Below, piece by piece: positions 47,991 to 61,700 of a DNA stretch of 64,000 bases. The stretch covers positions 78,131,303-78,195,302 of the forward strand of contig OZ023274.1 of assembly GCA_964007475.1 (NCBI GenBank), read 5' to 3'. The position numbers and the translations under genes are program-made. The DNA is from Hybos culiciformis (taxonomy: Eukaryota > Arthropoda > Insecta > Diptera > Hybotidae). The notes beneath the pieces are model-generated. The model was given only the letters and a program-made list of their open reading frames with translations. It did not search any database and had not been told where the DNA came from. How positions within the stretch are numbered: position 1 is the first letter of the stretch; the number at the start of each line of letters is the position of its first letter.

Positions 47991-50900
47991 GGAATTTTTT
48001 TTTTGTGCCCAATTTTTGGGTAGGTGGTACAGGCGGTCCCTAGAATATTGAATCCCAGACGGTTTTTGGGAGAAAGCCCCCATTTCGGAGATATGACCCT
48101 TCAAAGTTTTTATACGAAATTCGTTATTTATTTTCTCATGACGGCTTTTCTAAATGCGTTCACACTTTCACTTTTTGAATTTTTTTTTTTCTCTTTTTGT
48201 AATATCTTTTTCCTTTTTTCGGGACTTTTTTTTTTTTTTTGTTTTTCGTTTTTTGACAAAAAATTGCCGCCAACTTCCTAAAAGTATGCAATTGTTAGTT
48301 TATTTTTTTCTCACAGAGCTCATTTATTATTTGATCCCTCCGTATTTGAATAAAATTTCCCGTAACCGAATAAAATTTCCTGTATTGTGACTACAATTTA
48401 AGTACTTATTTTTCCTTGGGAAATTGTTTACGATATTGTTTTACGGTATTGCTGGGAAAAACAACAAGAAGTTGCTAACTTCTCTACGATATCCAATATA
48501 CTTTTTTAATGCGTAGCGGAGAGGTAGTTGCAAAGAGAGAATATTTTTTCTTCTCATTTCTTCTCATTTTTTCTCATTTTTTTTTTTTGTATTTGGCTGT
48601 ATTGAAATATTGTGAGAGATATTATGTTTGTTTAGGTATTACGTAATATTCAATACGAAACATCTAAATGATTTCATTATTTACGCTGATGCATCTAAAT
48701 TTTTTCATTATATACGCTGATCCATCTAAATTTTTTCATTATTGACGCAGATGCATCTAAATGATTGCATGTGTATTGAAGCATATAATACTCCATTTAG
48801 TGATCTAAATTTTATAGCACTAAATACAACATAACGATCCCCAACGCATTAAAAATTTTTAATGCGTTGGGGATCGTTATGTTGTATTTAGTGCTATAGA
48901 ATTTAAAACGCTAAATGGAAGATGCATCTGCGTAAATAATGAAAAAATTTAGATGCATCAGCGTATATAATGAAAAAATTTAGATGCATCAGCGTAAATA
49001 ATGAAATCATTTAGATGTTTCGTATTGAATATTACGTAATACCTAAACAAACATAATATCTCTCACAATATTTCAATACAGCCAAATACAAAAAAAAAAA
49101 ATGAGAAAAAATGAGAAGAAATGAGAAGAAAAAATATTCTCTCTTTGCAACTACCTCTCCGCTACGCATTAAAAAAGTATATTGGATATGTAAACAAAAT
49201 TTGTTATACAACTCGTTCTGTATTTACAGAAAAATACATTGACACTTGTCAATTTATATCACTCGACCTTCGGTCTCGTGATATAAGTATTGACTCGTGT
49301 CAATGTATTTTTCTGTATACAGAACTCTTAATTAATAACAAATTTAGTTTACATATTCAATAATCTACTATTAAAATATGTATTGCTCTAGCAATAAATA
49401 AAATCCAAAAAAATAAAAACTTAAACTCAAAATCTAGTTCAACATTTTACAAATTTACGAATTTCACTTCACAAAATTTCTTTCTTCATGCAGAAAGAAA
49501 AAAATTTATTTTCTAGAATCTTTTTTTATGCCACAAAACTTATGAAAATAATATCATGACTGTAATTTTATTTAATAAAAAAATTGATATGTCTTTAATG
49601 ATCTGGAAAATATGTCGTAAATGCCATTTTAAAACGATCTAATGTGCAACATTGTACTTCAATTTTAAAACTAAAGTACTTATTTTTATTTTATTAACTT
49701 TTTATAAAAATTATATTAATTTTAAATTTCAAAAACAATATATGCTTCTAACTTATTGTGCCTCAGAGGAATTTTGTACAATCAACTATCTTGAAATTGT
49801 GTTGCCTTTATATTGTGGGAAATTCGCATTAATCAGATTGGTGATAATTAAAATTCGCACAATAAATTCATTTGGATCGTTATAAAAGAGAGCTGTTGAC
49901 CAAATTTAACAAATGAGGAAAATATTTCTTTATAATTTAAATTATTTTTTTGCCTATACAATTTTCCTTGAAGGAGGAAATTTAATTTTCGTAAATTTTC
50001 CTAAAAAAAAAAAAACTGCCAGAACAAAACAAAGATAATGTGTAATGTATATTTAGTTATTGTGGGAATTAATGTTTTCTATGTACAATTTCAATTCAGT
50101 TCTACGTAATTTTACTTTATTCAAATTATTTTAATGAAGTCTTATTTTTACTTTAAGGATTTTTTATTTTATTTTATTATTCTTCACTAAGAGTACTTTG
50201 AATTTAATTTTTAATTTCTCATCGTCGCAACCAAGAAAAGTAATAATAATATAAGTAAGTATTATTTGATAGTCTTGTTTTTTTTTTTTTTAGTTACCCA
50301 AATTAAATTAAGCATTAATAACACAAATACTATATCTCAGTTAACTTTATTTTAATATAGAACAACAGACTGTCAAAACTTTATGACAAAAAAAGAATAA
50401 AACAATTAATTTACTTCTAAATATTATTTTTTTATTATTCCAAAATGGTAAAAAAAAAATCTAAATCCGAACCATAATAACCCAAAAATATCTTTGTTGT
50501 AACGTTAAATATTAAATTATGTCGTCAAAGTTTGTAATATCTTTACTTAGAATTAATTTGAAAAGTCAATATTTGTTCTGCTCTATTTTGGGTCTAAGTA
50601 GCTAAATGAAGAAATTTTTAAATCGAAAAGCTTGGACTGACACCAAGAATGTGTTTACCTATGTAGAAGAAGCTTTGAAGATAATGAGCAACAAACACCC
50701 CAAATGCAATATATATAAAAATATAAAATTTCAAATTAATATACATTATTATCTTAAAATAAAACATTTATCAATAATAAAGAGACTGGGGTTTCGTGTA
50801 CAAGGAGACATCAACACTTGAATCGATATATTTGCCTTAATCTTTACCTGACATAAATAAAATCTGAAAATTAAATTTAAAATGAAGAGAAAACAATTCA

Positions 50901-53638
50901 ATTGCTTGCGTAGTTCAGAAAACGTCTTATGTTTCAATTTAACTTTTTTTTTATGTATATATATAATTTCTCATTAACAAAAATAAAAAAGAAGAAGAAA
51001 TTCTTGTGTTAGCTTTAGATAAGGTAGAAGATATTTATATATTGGTACATATTTACGTACACCATACTCATATATTTAAGTAATTGAAAATTGAATATTT
51101 AACTTTGATTTCAAATTATTTTTGGTACTTTGAAGTTTACTCATTTTACGCAAAGAATTTTTCTTAACATCATAGCAAATATGGTTAAATTAAATTTAAT
51201 TTCACAGCGGGAATTTTTTTTTTATATACGTTTTTTTTTATCTTGTACTTTTAATAAAATAACAAAATAAGGGATGTTCAAGGGTGGTTTCTTCTAATTA
51301 GTAATTACAGCATAATTATTAGCAATTTAAAGATAAAATTTTTTTTGAATTTGTTTTTTTTTTTTTTTATAAAAAATTTAAACTTTTATGATTTTCAACT
51401 AATCTTAATACCATGAATTTCGAAATTAAAAATAATTTTCTTTCTCCCCTTTTCAATAATTTTTCAGTTAACGTTGAGTTAAAAAAAAAAGGGAAAAAAG
51501 AATTAACTTTATTTCCATCACGAGGTACTAAATTGGGGCACGTTTGATTACAAGCTGTAAACTTTCACTAGAAATTTTTTCACTTTCAGTTTTTGCTGTG
51601 TATAAGACCTACAAAGCTATCTTAATGTATAAGACTTACAAACTTAATTTTTTACCAATTCTATCATTATATTGATTTACCTTTGTAAAGCTTAGCCGTT
51701 AGTCATTTTTTTTGTTATGTAGTAACACTGAATACTGAAATCATTAGATCTATACTACATAAAATACATTATTCTTTAACAAAATCAAGACATTAAATTA
51801 TACCAGTATGATGTAGAATCAGGGTAAAAACTAATTGAACAAACTTTTTGCATCATTCGAAAATATAATATGTAATATTAAACATAATGTATGTATTCTG
51901 TATAGTATACATAATATATAAAATTTTTTTTTTAACAACTTAATTTTTTTTTTATCCAATAAAGCTGCAGAAATGTTTTCGTAATTGATTGCACCATTAA
52001 GATGTGCAAAATTTTTCACTAATGATATTTTTATTGAAACCAAGTGCATTATTATATGTAAGTACCCCATTTTTTCTATACAAGTGTAGTGTAGTGAATA
52101 TAAAAAAAAAAACTCAACTAAAATTCAAGCAAAATATTTCACATTTTATATTTATAGTTATGGTAAAACATGATATCAAAAAGTGGGAAAAATCAAATAT
52201 TTCGATAATAAAATTTTCCTGAAGTTTTTTTTTTAAATTTATGTATGTTATATTTAAATTATTATTTTATTTTTCATTTTCACTTCTTTATTTTTTTTTG
52301 CTAACTAATAACCTTGAAATTTCATTTTATTTTATTATTTTGAGAAGAAAGAAAACTCACTTTATATTTTCTTTGGAAAATATGTACATATATATTTTCA
52401 AATTTGAATGAGTGAAGCTGAAAAGGTCAGATAAGCATAAGGGAGCAAAGTGAAAATATAACAAAAATATTTAACATATTATTGAAAAAGATAAATTATT
52501 TTTTAAGAAACATTTATCTTAATTCAAAATAAGTTTTTTTTAAATTTGAACATATAACAAAATAAAAAATAAAAAAAATATATGAATGTAACATAAACCT
52601 TTGTACACTTTTGACTGTTATATATATTTTCGCATTATATAAAAATGAGTTTTTATGCAAAAATAAATGTTAAAATAAAATATACTGCATTCAATGAAAA
52701 GTTTTAGTTTCTATTTCTCTTTTATAGCTAACTATAGATTTAAGCTATACATATCAACAAGGCAGATGATTAGCATTTCAATAGTAATGTATGGGAACTG
52801 GTTAGACAAATATTAGACATATGTTATAATTAAACAGTTGATTATTCTTTAAAAGCATGTGTTAGTTATAAGTTACAAGTTTCCATAATTCATACTTATA
52901 TATTTACTAAAATTATATTAATAGATAAATATGAAAATTTCTATCGATTTTATAATTTTGATGTGCAAGCAGAAGTTCAGGAAAATTTTTAACTTTAATG
53001 GAACATGAAATAAGTAATTTGGCCAGGCGTTACAAACATTTTATGTTAAATAATGAAGTTAAAATGATGACAAAAGTTTTTTTTTGTACAAGGAAAAGAT
53101 AATAAATATGTAAATTATTTTTTTAACATTTTAACAATAATTTACATTTTTTTTTTATTTGATAGAATTTTAAATATGGGGATACCTATATCTAAAAATA
53201 ATGAATTCTTATTTTTTTTTTATTATTATTATTATTATATATATTTTAATATACAATCAATGGACAAAAGAAAACGACCCAAAAAAACCTAAGCAATAAA
53301 TTACTAAGGGCGCATTTACTTTATCCCTTATTAAAATATATGTATATATATAAAGCCTTAAATTATTTATTTTTTTAATTTTATGTATATATTTTTTTTT
53401 ATTCTCGTAACATTGTTATAGTTTTGAAGATTACTCGCTTTTGATAAATAAATAATGGGTTTTAGAAATTTCTTTTATTTTTCCGCCAAAAATTTTAAAT
53501 TGTATATTCCTATTTTTTTTTTTATTTAATGTTTTTTTTATATTTAATGTTTTTTTTTTTATTTTATATACAATACATACATAATCAAAATATACTTATG
53601 TGTAATAACATTGTTTATATTATTAAAATAATGCTCCA

Positions 53639-54050
53639 CACTGTAAAAAATAATGTAAAATTACACAAAACTTTACACTGCTAGCCACGTAAATTTACAG
53701 TATCTACCAGGTAAGATTTTGTTCATTGAATATTACAGAATTTTACGTTACAATATTACACAAATTCTGCAAATTTACTGAATTTTTTGTAATTTTGCAA
53801 ATCAAACTGAGTTTTTACACAAATTTCTATTAAAATTACATAGATTCTGGAAAAGTAATATGTATTTTTAGTAAATAAAGTAAAATTAGATGGTTTTGGT
53901 GTCTAAAACTACATTCTGTAAAACTGTAAAAGTACAAACCAGGTGAAAATTTACATTTTGGAAAAACAAAATGTAATAGTTCATGAATTATCCTTGGATA
54001 GAAAAAACCAACGATAAGTCATGTTAAATTACTAAAAAATTTTACCAGTG
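53639..54050. mobile_element. Candidate MITE with CACTG ends, 412 bp
   Basis: The left end CACTGTAAAAAATAATGTAA and right end read inward CACTGGTAAAATTTTTTAGT are similar. The interior has many GTAAAATTAC/GTAAATTTAC words in both orientations. No target duplication is visible (flanks GCTCCA and CAGGCC), so element status is tentative. Confidence 0.4.
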
Positions 54051-55224
54051 CAGGCCTAAACAATAATAATAAAAAAGGAAATGATCCTTCATTATTTATA
54101 AGAATAAATTTGACACTGTTTTTAATACTTGCTCAAAAAAAAGTGATTTAAAAAAGTTTGAAAAAGAAAGACATTAAAATTGCTTAGCAAAGTAAAGTTG
54201 GCAATTAAATCACAGCAAAATACATAAAAGAGAAATTCATCTTCATTATGCCTTACAAATGTTAATTTTTACAGGCTTAAATCTTATTAAAATTAACAAA
54301 TTAAATTTTTTTTTTTTTTTTTAATTAAATTTAAACATTAAATATCATAATTTACCACAATATTACTTCCATTTTTTTGGTGTGATAAATTTAGGAAAGA
54401 ATTGTTTTTTTTTTTTTCAAAAATTTTTAATCTCTTTTAATATAATTACCATCTTGAGATTTATTTATTTAAAGTTTTTTAATTATTCAAGGCACGAAAT
54501 TAAAATTTTTATATAAAATAAACAAACAAAAAATTGTAAAAGAGATTGTTAACGTTTAAAAAAAAAAATTATAATAATAATAATAAAAATAAATAAAATG
54601 TCACCAACAATGAAATGAAATTGCGATACTTTCCATTTAATTATATATATACAACATAATACATATAATATACTTTTTTTTATGGTTTATTTTTTATTAT
54701 TGTTATTATAAAAATTGTTTTTATATTTTTTTTGCTTTAATTAAATTGTTTGTTTGGAAAAAGTTTTAAATGAAATAATAATTTTAACTTTCAAAAAAAG
54801 GATTAGATAATAATTTTTCTATTTAAATGCCGCAATAAAACAAAGATTATCATGTTCGATTAAAAAAATAAAAAATAAAACAGGAATTATATTTAAATTT
54901 AATAAATTGAATTTTTAAAGTTTTAACTTTAAATTTAAATATATTCGGTAAGATAGATTGATCAGATTTTTGCTACTTGAACAGCAAATTTTACTATTTG
55001 AATAAAAGGTACCGTGAAAATCGATTTTGCACTATATTTATTAATTAATTTTTATCAAATTTACAAAAACCCAAGATATTGATTTTATTGATTTTATTGA
55101 CAATTTGTAGATGATTAATATTATTTGCAGTTGATCTTTCAGGTAAAATTAGTTATATGAATAGATTTCCACAACATTCCTTCCAAAATTGAATTCCGGA
55201 AGTAGCTGGGCTCAAAGCATAAGA

Positions 55225-55285
55225 CAATATAGCGCTGTATCATATTTCTCACTCTCTCAATATAGCGCTGTATCATATTTTTCAC
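55225..55285. repeat. 28-bp direct repeat around AGCGCT
   Basis: Two copies, at 55225-55252 and 55258-55285 (period 33), of a unit starting CAATATAGCGCTGTATCATA, one mismatch apart. The unit contains the palindrome AGCGCT. Confidence 0.85.
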
Positions 55286-57570
55286 AAATTTGCTGGAATT
55301 ATTAGGCGATATCGATTACCCTTGCAAATATTTCAAAAATTATTATACAAAAAAAAACAAAGATATTGAAAAAGCAATTTGGATTCAGTTAGTTTTTTAA
55401 AAACTATAATATTTAATTTACCAAATGCACAGTAGTTAAGAAAAGTCAATTGAAATTTAAAACTAATACTTAAAAAAAAAAAAGGTTTTTTTTCCCCCAT
55501 TACTTAATGGTGCACAAAAATGGAACAAATTTTTCGATTAAAAAATTCATCTATTAAACAAAACAACTAAAAATAAAAACCATAAATATAATATTTTGTA
55601 AATATGCCTTTCTTTTTAAAATATTAGATATTTGTTGCAAATGACACCAATTTAATTAGCTCCCAGTAGAATTAAGTCAATAAAAAACAATTTATCTTCT
55701 CTTTGAAAGGAATTCATATGAATCTAATGCGCCAAAATGTTCATAAGTTTCGCTTAGCGAATAAATATATATGTATATATATAGTAAAAAACAATTTTTT
55801 TCCTTCCATTTTCAAAAATGATATTTTTGCCATTTTTATTCCTTTTTTACTATATATATTTTTTCAAGCATAATTTTCATTACAATCCAAAAGCTTCAAT
55901 GAACTACCTTGCATTACTTTCACATATTTGTTTTTTTTGTTTGTTTTCCCAAATATGTGATTCTCATTTTGGAGGGATTTAAAGCATTTTTTTATTTTTT
56001 TTATTTCCCTAGCGAATATTTTTTACACATGAAAAGGTTAAAAAACTTGCAATATAAATAAAAATAAAAGAAAAAATGAATCTAGGTGAAATTCTAATTT
56101 TTGTTAAAGATTTCAAATGATTTTTATATGATTACAACCTTGTCATTTGATGAAATTTATTTAAGTGAATCATATACAAAAATAAAAACGAAATTTTAAA
56201 GTTGGTATATATGCTGAAGATTTAAATAAACTTTGCTCAATTTGTTTACTTAATTTTATGTTATTTTCTTATTTTTTTATGTGTATATGGAAATCACTAA
56301 TTAGAACTTTTCTCAAATTCGTATGAGATTTTTTTTTAATATTTATTACATTGCAATTATTGACTTTTGTTTAAACATATACGAACTAAATATTCAATTA
56401 CTTAACTTTGTATTTTTTGTATTTTCAATTTACTCTTTCTTAATTTTCAATCATTAATTATTTTTCTGCACATTATTTAATTCCATTTCCTAGAATTTAT
56501 GTTTTTAATGTTTTTTGAATGAATAAATTCGATCTATTCATTCGATTCACAAATAATTTTTCAATTCAATTCAATTTCCTAGAATTTAAGTTTTTAATGT
56601 TTGTTGAATAAATAAAATCGATTCATTTATAATTTCTTTGTCGATACTATCTAGCTTTATATACTATCTAAGTATGATGTGTGGAAAAAAAATAATTATT
56701 AATTAATTAAAAAATTTATTAAAAAATTTCACCTAATTACCAATTAAAATAAAACTTTCAGGTTCAAATTCAATTTAACCTATAATATTCTTAAGTTTCC
56801 TACAATATCCGTTTCTAATTTAATTTCATATTTAAATATTATATATTTTCTGCGATAATAGAATTTTGATTTTGTTCATATTTTAGAATGTTAATTTTTC
56901 AACAAAAAAAAAGTTTAACATATATTTAAATAGATAAACCATTCCAATGTCTCATAAACTTTTAAATAAACCAGGTCATTAGTTCATAAAATTTATATTT
57001 CTTTTGGGTTCAATCCAAAATGGACAAAAAATAAAACAGAAATATTTTTTTATTTACATACTTATATTCGATTTTAAAAATTTATCATAACCCTTTTCTT
57101 GATATTATAATCAGAGAGAAAAATGTATAGAAATATATATAATATATTTATATATATATTATAAATTTATTGTTAAAGAATCACAAAGATTTTCCTTTTT
57201 TTTTTTCTTTAGCTTTTTGTGGTCTCCCCCAAATAATTTCTGGATAAGAAGAAAAAAAAATTCATACTTTTGCATAATTTTTCAAGATTTTCATTTGATA
57301 TCTAACCATTTTTATTAACAGAAAAAAAATCATATTTCACTTTCTTTCCACATAGTTCGAAAACATAATATGAAATCAGCAGAAAAGATTTCCTCACCCT
57401 AACTAGTAATAATTATGCAAATGTCAAAAAGAAATCAAATGTTCAAATTTTTAATCAAGCTCGGAATTTTCAAAATGTGAAAATTGGTAACATTTTTCGA
57501 TAAGATGAAAATTTTAAAATCAATTCAATAATAAATATTAAAAATTTAAGTGTAGAATGTTTTTTGTAAA

Positions 57571-58708
57571 GCCGGGATGTCGTTAAAACAGAATTTAGCA
57601 ACAGAAACAGAATCCCATACATTTGAACAGAATTAATTCCGCGACAGAATTTTACAACAGAATTTAGCGACAGAAAAATTCATTCTGTCCACAGAATTTG
57701 AATAACCTCAAACGAGGTTATTTTCTGTTTCTGTTGCCAGAATGTCAATTGAATTTAATTTTTTTTTTTTTTTTGTATTTGTTTATTTAAATAGTAGGGG
57801 AGAGGGCTGGGTTGTGGGTCGGGCTGTGTTGTGGGTCAGCTAATTTTTTCTGTCATGCTAAGTAAATAGGCGGATCTTACTACTGTCAAATTTTTGTTTT
57901 GACCCAAGGTAGTTTTTAAGCGAACACCGAAGTGAATGAACGTATTGCTTATACAAGCTGCATACACCATGTGTCAAAATCGATAAAAAAGTGATTTTAA
58001 GATTTTTTCAAAGTGCCATTTTGTTGAGTAAATGAATTGTAAACGGTGAGTTGAATGCATCAACGTTTAGTTAAAATCTTATATTTTTCGAATTAGTATA
58101 ACATTAAGATGATATACGAGTGGAAAATTTTTTTTTCCTCGACTTTAAAAATGGCGTCATGGTTAGGTTGTGGGTCAGCGATTGGCTGGGTTGTGGGTCA
58201 CCATTTTTTTTCCACTGTATGGCATACACACCATATATGAGTGTCAATTATCGTTAGTTTTGTCAGTATAAAGTGTTTTTTATGAATTTACCAGTATTTT
58301 AATGCATGTTTTTTTAGGTTTTCTAGGTGACCCACAACCCAGCCACTTTTTTTTTTCGAAATTTTTTCACGTAGTCACAAAAATGGTCATAAAATTTTTT
58401 TGAATCACTATACTTTCTTCGGAGAAAAATTGCGTAAGAACATAACCTTTCCAACAATGTATAACACTACATACTTTATTTAGCTAATTTCTGAATTATA
58501 GGCCCAAAACAAAACCCGACCCATAACCCAGCCCTCTCCCTTAGTAATAAAATAATTTTTAAAATTGTAATGACAAGTAAATCGTTTTGTTTCTGTTTTA
58601 AAGGCAGCAATCTCATGAGATTCTGACCAGAATTTCAGTATATCAGAATAAATTTTTCTGTCGCTGATTCTGTTCTTTTGCTAAATTCTGTTTTAACGAC
58701 ACCCGGGC
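57571..58708. mobile_element. Word-array foldback element E5 (ACAGAATTTAGC words)
   Basis: The ends show an 8-nt leader (GCCGGGAT on the left, GCCCGGGT on the right read inward), then GTCGTTAAAACAGAATTTAG on both. The arms repeat ACAGAATTTAGCGACAGAA-like words in both orientations, plus a small hairpin AACCTCAAACGAGGTT (57703-57718). Between the arms lies a second foldback element (57797-58541). No matching target duplication was found at the outer ends. Confidence 0.75.
57797..58541. mobile_element. Foldback element E6 nested in E5 (GGCTGGGTTGTGGGTC words)
   Basis: The ends are GGGGAGAGGGCTGGGTTGTG and, read inward from the right, AGGGAGAGGGCTGGGTTATG. The flanks repeat TAGTA (57792-57796 and 58542-58546), although a TA target would also fit. 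Further copies of GCTGGGTTGTGGGTCA lie at about 57815-57838, 58163-58201 and, inverted, about 58327-58344. The interior has no coding frame. Its words are GC-rich and read like those of no other element here. Confidence 0.75.
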
Positions 58709-61700
58709 TTAACCTTGTTTTTGTTACAGGTTCGGATTAAAATGTTATTATACAACTTTGATAGCCGAGTCACGGTACCATATACATCTGAACTATTTCA
58801 ACTATATGTATTAACAAATTTTTTTTAGCAAATCTCTCATCATTTGATTTCCAGATAATATCTTGTCGTCGTTACATTGTAACATTTTTATTAAACTTTA
58901 TTCGATTTTAATACTTTAACTTCCTTGAAGCTATAAATTTTCTGCACTTTTTAGTTAATATATTCTTATCTATTCCTTTATTTTAATGTCAACTGTTAAA
59001 ATATGTATCTTATTAGAAATTAGGGAGTATGAGTTACTATGTTATCTGCCGTTCCAATAGTGCAGTTGCATTGTAGTCACCTGGTGTCATTTCTTATTAA
59101 TTTGTCCACTATTCAATAAATATTTTTGACTACAGATAATGTTCGCACTTTATTTAATCAAATCAGTGCATATTTTATCACTTCAACAGATTTTAATTTA
59201 CAAAAAAAAATCATATTATAATATAAATATAATATAAAGATCCTATATGAATTTTTGATATCCTTTTTAATGTAAAACATCCTTTTGAGCATTAATTTTT
59301 TTTTAAATGCTCATCACGAAACAACTTTTAAAACTTAATGTTCTTAAGGATAGCATTTTTTTTTTCTTCTTCGTTTTTCATTTTTCTTTTCGACTAAACT
59401 AGTTTTACTTTTCCTGTAAAAGATATTTGTTTGGATATCCTGTTTAGCTTACATTTTTGTAAAGAAAGAAGCAAAAAAAAAGAAATAAAAGAGGAATGAG
59501 AAAAAAAACGGGTTTTTTATATTTTACAACAAAAAAAAAAGGAATTTTTAAGGATTCTTTTTCTATTCCAAAAAAATATTATATATATTTTTACCATTAA
59601 AAAATAAATGTTAAAAATAATTTTTCGGGTCTCATGTGAATATTTCAGTTGCTTTGAAAATATAAAACTTTGAACTTTTAAACCAATAATATCATATGTA
59701 TCCCTTAAATCTTATTATTATATATATTTTGTAATAGTTTTTGTTTTCTTTCTTATTCTAGAATACTTTTCCTATATTTTCTTCTTTTTTTTTTTTTTTA
59801 CACAAACGATTTAAAGTTTCAAATAACCGCACAATTAAATTCTATATATAAATTTGTTTGTATACAAATAACTTTTAAATTTTACCATTGAGAAAAATAT
59901 TCAAAAAGCGGGAAAAAATATAGTAAAAAATAATTTAATAAAAATAAAAAATATATAGTTACTTTTCGTTTTAATTTAATTTCGCAAAACTTTTTTTTTC
60001 CTAAAGGATTAAAATATTATTCAAAATGTATATATGTACATATTGAATACATTTTTTGATATTTCTTGAGGAAAAGTTTAAAATTACAATAATCTATCAA
60101 GAATGATAAATAATATAACAGAAAAACTTTTCATAGTTTTCTACTTCAGAAAAAAAATTCGATATATGTAGTTGGTTCCAACAAAATGTTCCCCAATAAA
60201 GAGAATTGTATAGGTGTCTAAGCAGTAGGTCAGATTATTGTTTTATATAATTAATGAGCATGTAATTATTGTGTAATTGTATAAATTGCATTAATTTATT
60301 TTTAATTTTTAATGAGCTGGCTGCATTTGTAAATTCTGTTTTTATAATATCTAACTTTCCTGGTTCATAAAGATTTTCGAAAATTTATTGTTTATTATTT
60401 TTAATTAATTTCTCTTTAATGTAGAACTACCAATATTTTAAAAAATATATTCTAAGGTAAATTAAGTATGTATAAATTTTTAATTTAGTGCGATAACTTT
60501 ATTTGCCAAAAATCAATCTGTTAAATAAATATTTGTATTTCATTTGGTATACTCTTAGTCAGCCTATGTTCTCTAAAGAGCTTTTGGTTCAGGAATATTT
60601 ACACATACATTTTATATACTTTATTTAAACTCTTAATTTTAATTAACAATATCATTCTAAATAATAATCACATAGAGATATTTTATATTTTTATTTCAAA
60701 TTAAAACAAACAAAGATAAAATCTAATCATATATTTTATTCTATTTTGTTCTATATTCTTCATTTCTACATTATTCTAATCTTTCTTTCTTGAGAATATA
60801 AACTTACATAAAATAGATTTTTGGTTAATCATAACAGCTCATCCTTTGATCGCTATGTTCCAGAAACTCCTTAACGGATAATAAAAAAAAATAAGATTTT
60901 TATATTATCTGTATATTATACTGTGTTTATATACTTTGAATATTATACAAGTAAATATACATAAAACATATTGCCCTATTTTAAAGGATTTCTTATACAT
61001 ATATATACACTAGAATAGCTGGCTAATAAAAATGTAAAAGAAAATAATAATGAAAACCTTCTCAATTTTTTGAAATGTAAAATATTATATGGTTCTTCGA
61101 AGAAGCAAAAATAATATTATTATTATTATAATAAGAGTTTTTGGAAGAAAGTTTTGAATTTTATTTTATATTTTATTATTATGCTGAATTCATCATAATA
61201 ATTTCTCAAAGAAAGAAAGAAGAAAAAAATATATATATATATAAAAAGATACAAATAAAATTCTCCAAGGATACGTACTAAAATTTTACTCTTTGTAATT
61301 TCAAATTTTTCTTTTTCTTATACACTTATGTTGGATTCAACATCATTACATAAAAACAGCTTTTGAAAGGCAAACAATATATAGAAAAAAAATAAGAAAA
61401 GTTACGAAAAGAAAAATCGAAATTTTATAACAAGAAGTTCAGAATGTATAATCATTAGCTAGTTAAATTCTAGGAAAATTAAATAAAAGAAGGTCAAAAT
61501 TTTGATGCGATATAAAAGAGAAAAACATAAACACAACACATTTCAGTGATTTTGAAAATAAATTATTTAATTTATTATATAGTTATTTAAAACATATCAT
61601 TTGTATCAGTTAGTAGTTTATTCAATGTAGTATCTAAAATTGGCATAAGATAATGTTAGCTGTATGAAAACTAAAATTTATTTTAAAATATAGCTTTGAT

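Larger units (their letters stand above)
46156..48490. mobile_element. 2335-bp DNA element nested in foldback copy B, TSD ATCCAATA
   Basis: A perfect 8-bp duplication ATCCAATA (46148-46155 and 48491-48498). Terminal inverted repeats are about 150 bp (46156-46305 and 48342-48490), starting ATCGTAGAKAAGTTAGCAA and containing ACCGTAAAACAATATCGTAA, GTACTTAAATTGTAGTCAC and two copies of ACAGGAAATTTTATTC-type words. The left arm has an extra internal duplication of an AGCAATACCGTAAAACAATA block. An 8-bp target fits hAT and some other superfamilies; no transposase remains. It carries foldback array E4 and a 75-bp hairpin. Confidence 0.88.
45962..49373. mobile_element. Long inverted-repeat (foldback) element, copy B, interrupted
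   Basis: The same ends (TAATAGTAG at 45962 and its complement ending 49373) and arms as copy A. The left arm is split by the 2335-bp element at 46156-48490, and resumes at 48499. Without that insertion and its duplicated 8 bp the element is about 1069 bp, with arms of 551 and 518 bp meeting at a perfect centre AAAAATTTTT (48851-48860). The right arm lacks about 33 bp present in the other arms (near 48915). Like copy A it encodes nothing credible. Confidence 0.88.
49374..57570. other. Long non-coding AT-rich stretch
   Basis: About 8.2 kb without a supportable gene. A 71-residue frame at 50606-50821 is less biased than its neighbours but has no recognisable domain. A CACTG-ended candidate element lies at 53639-54050 and a 28-bp direct repeat at 55225-55285. 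Confidence 0.55.

Noticed and set aside
47910..48104. 64-residue minus-strand frame and the overlapping 85-residue plus-strand frame at 48024-48281
   Set aside because: They fall in the interior of the nested 2335-bp element, overlap the 75-bp hairpin or a Phe-rich poly-T zone, and show no transposase motif.
50606..50821. 71-residue frame starting MKKFLNRKAWTDTKNVF
   Set aside because: Composition is slightly more protein-like than its neighbours, but there is no recognisable domain, splice context or conservation evidence.
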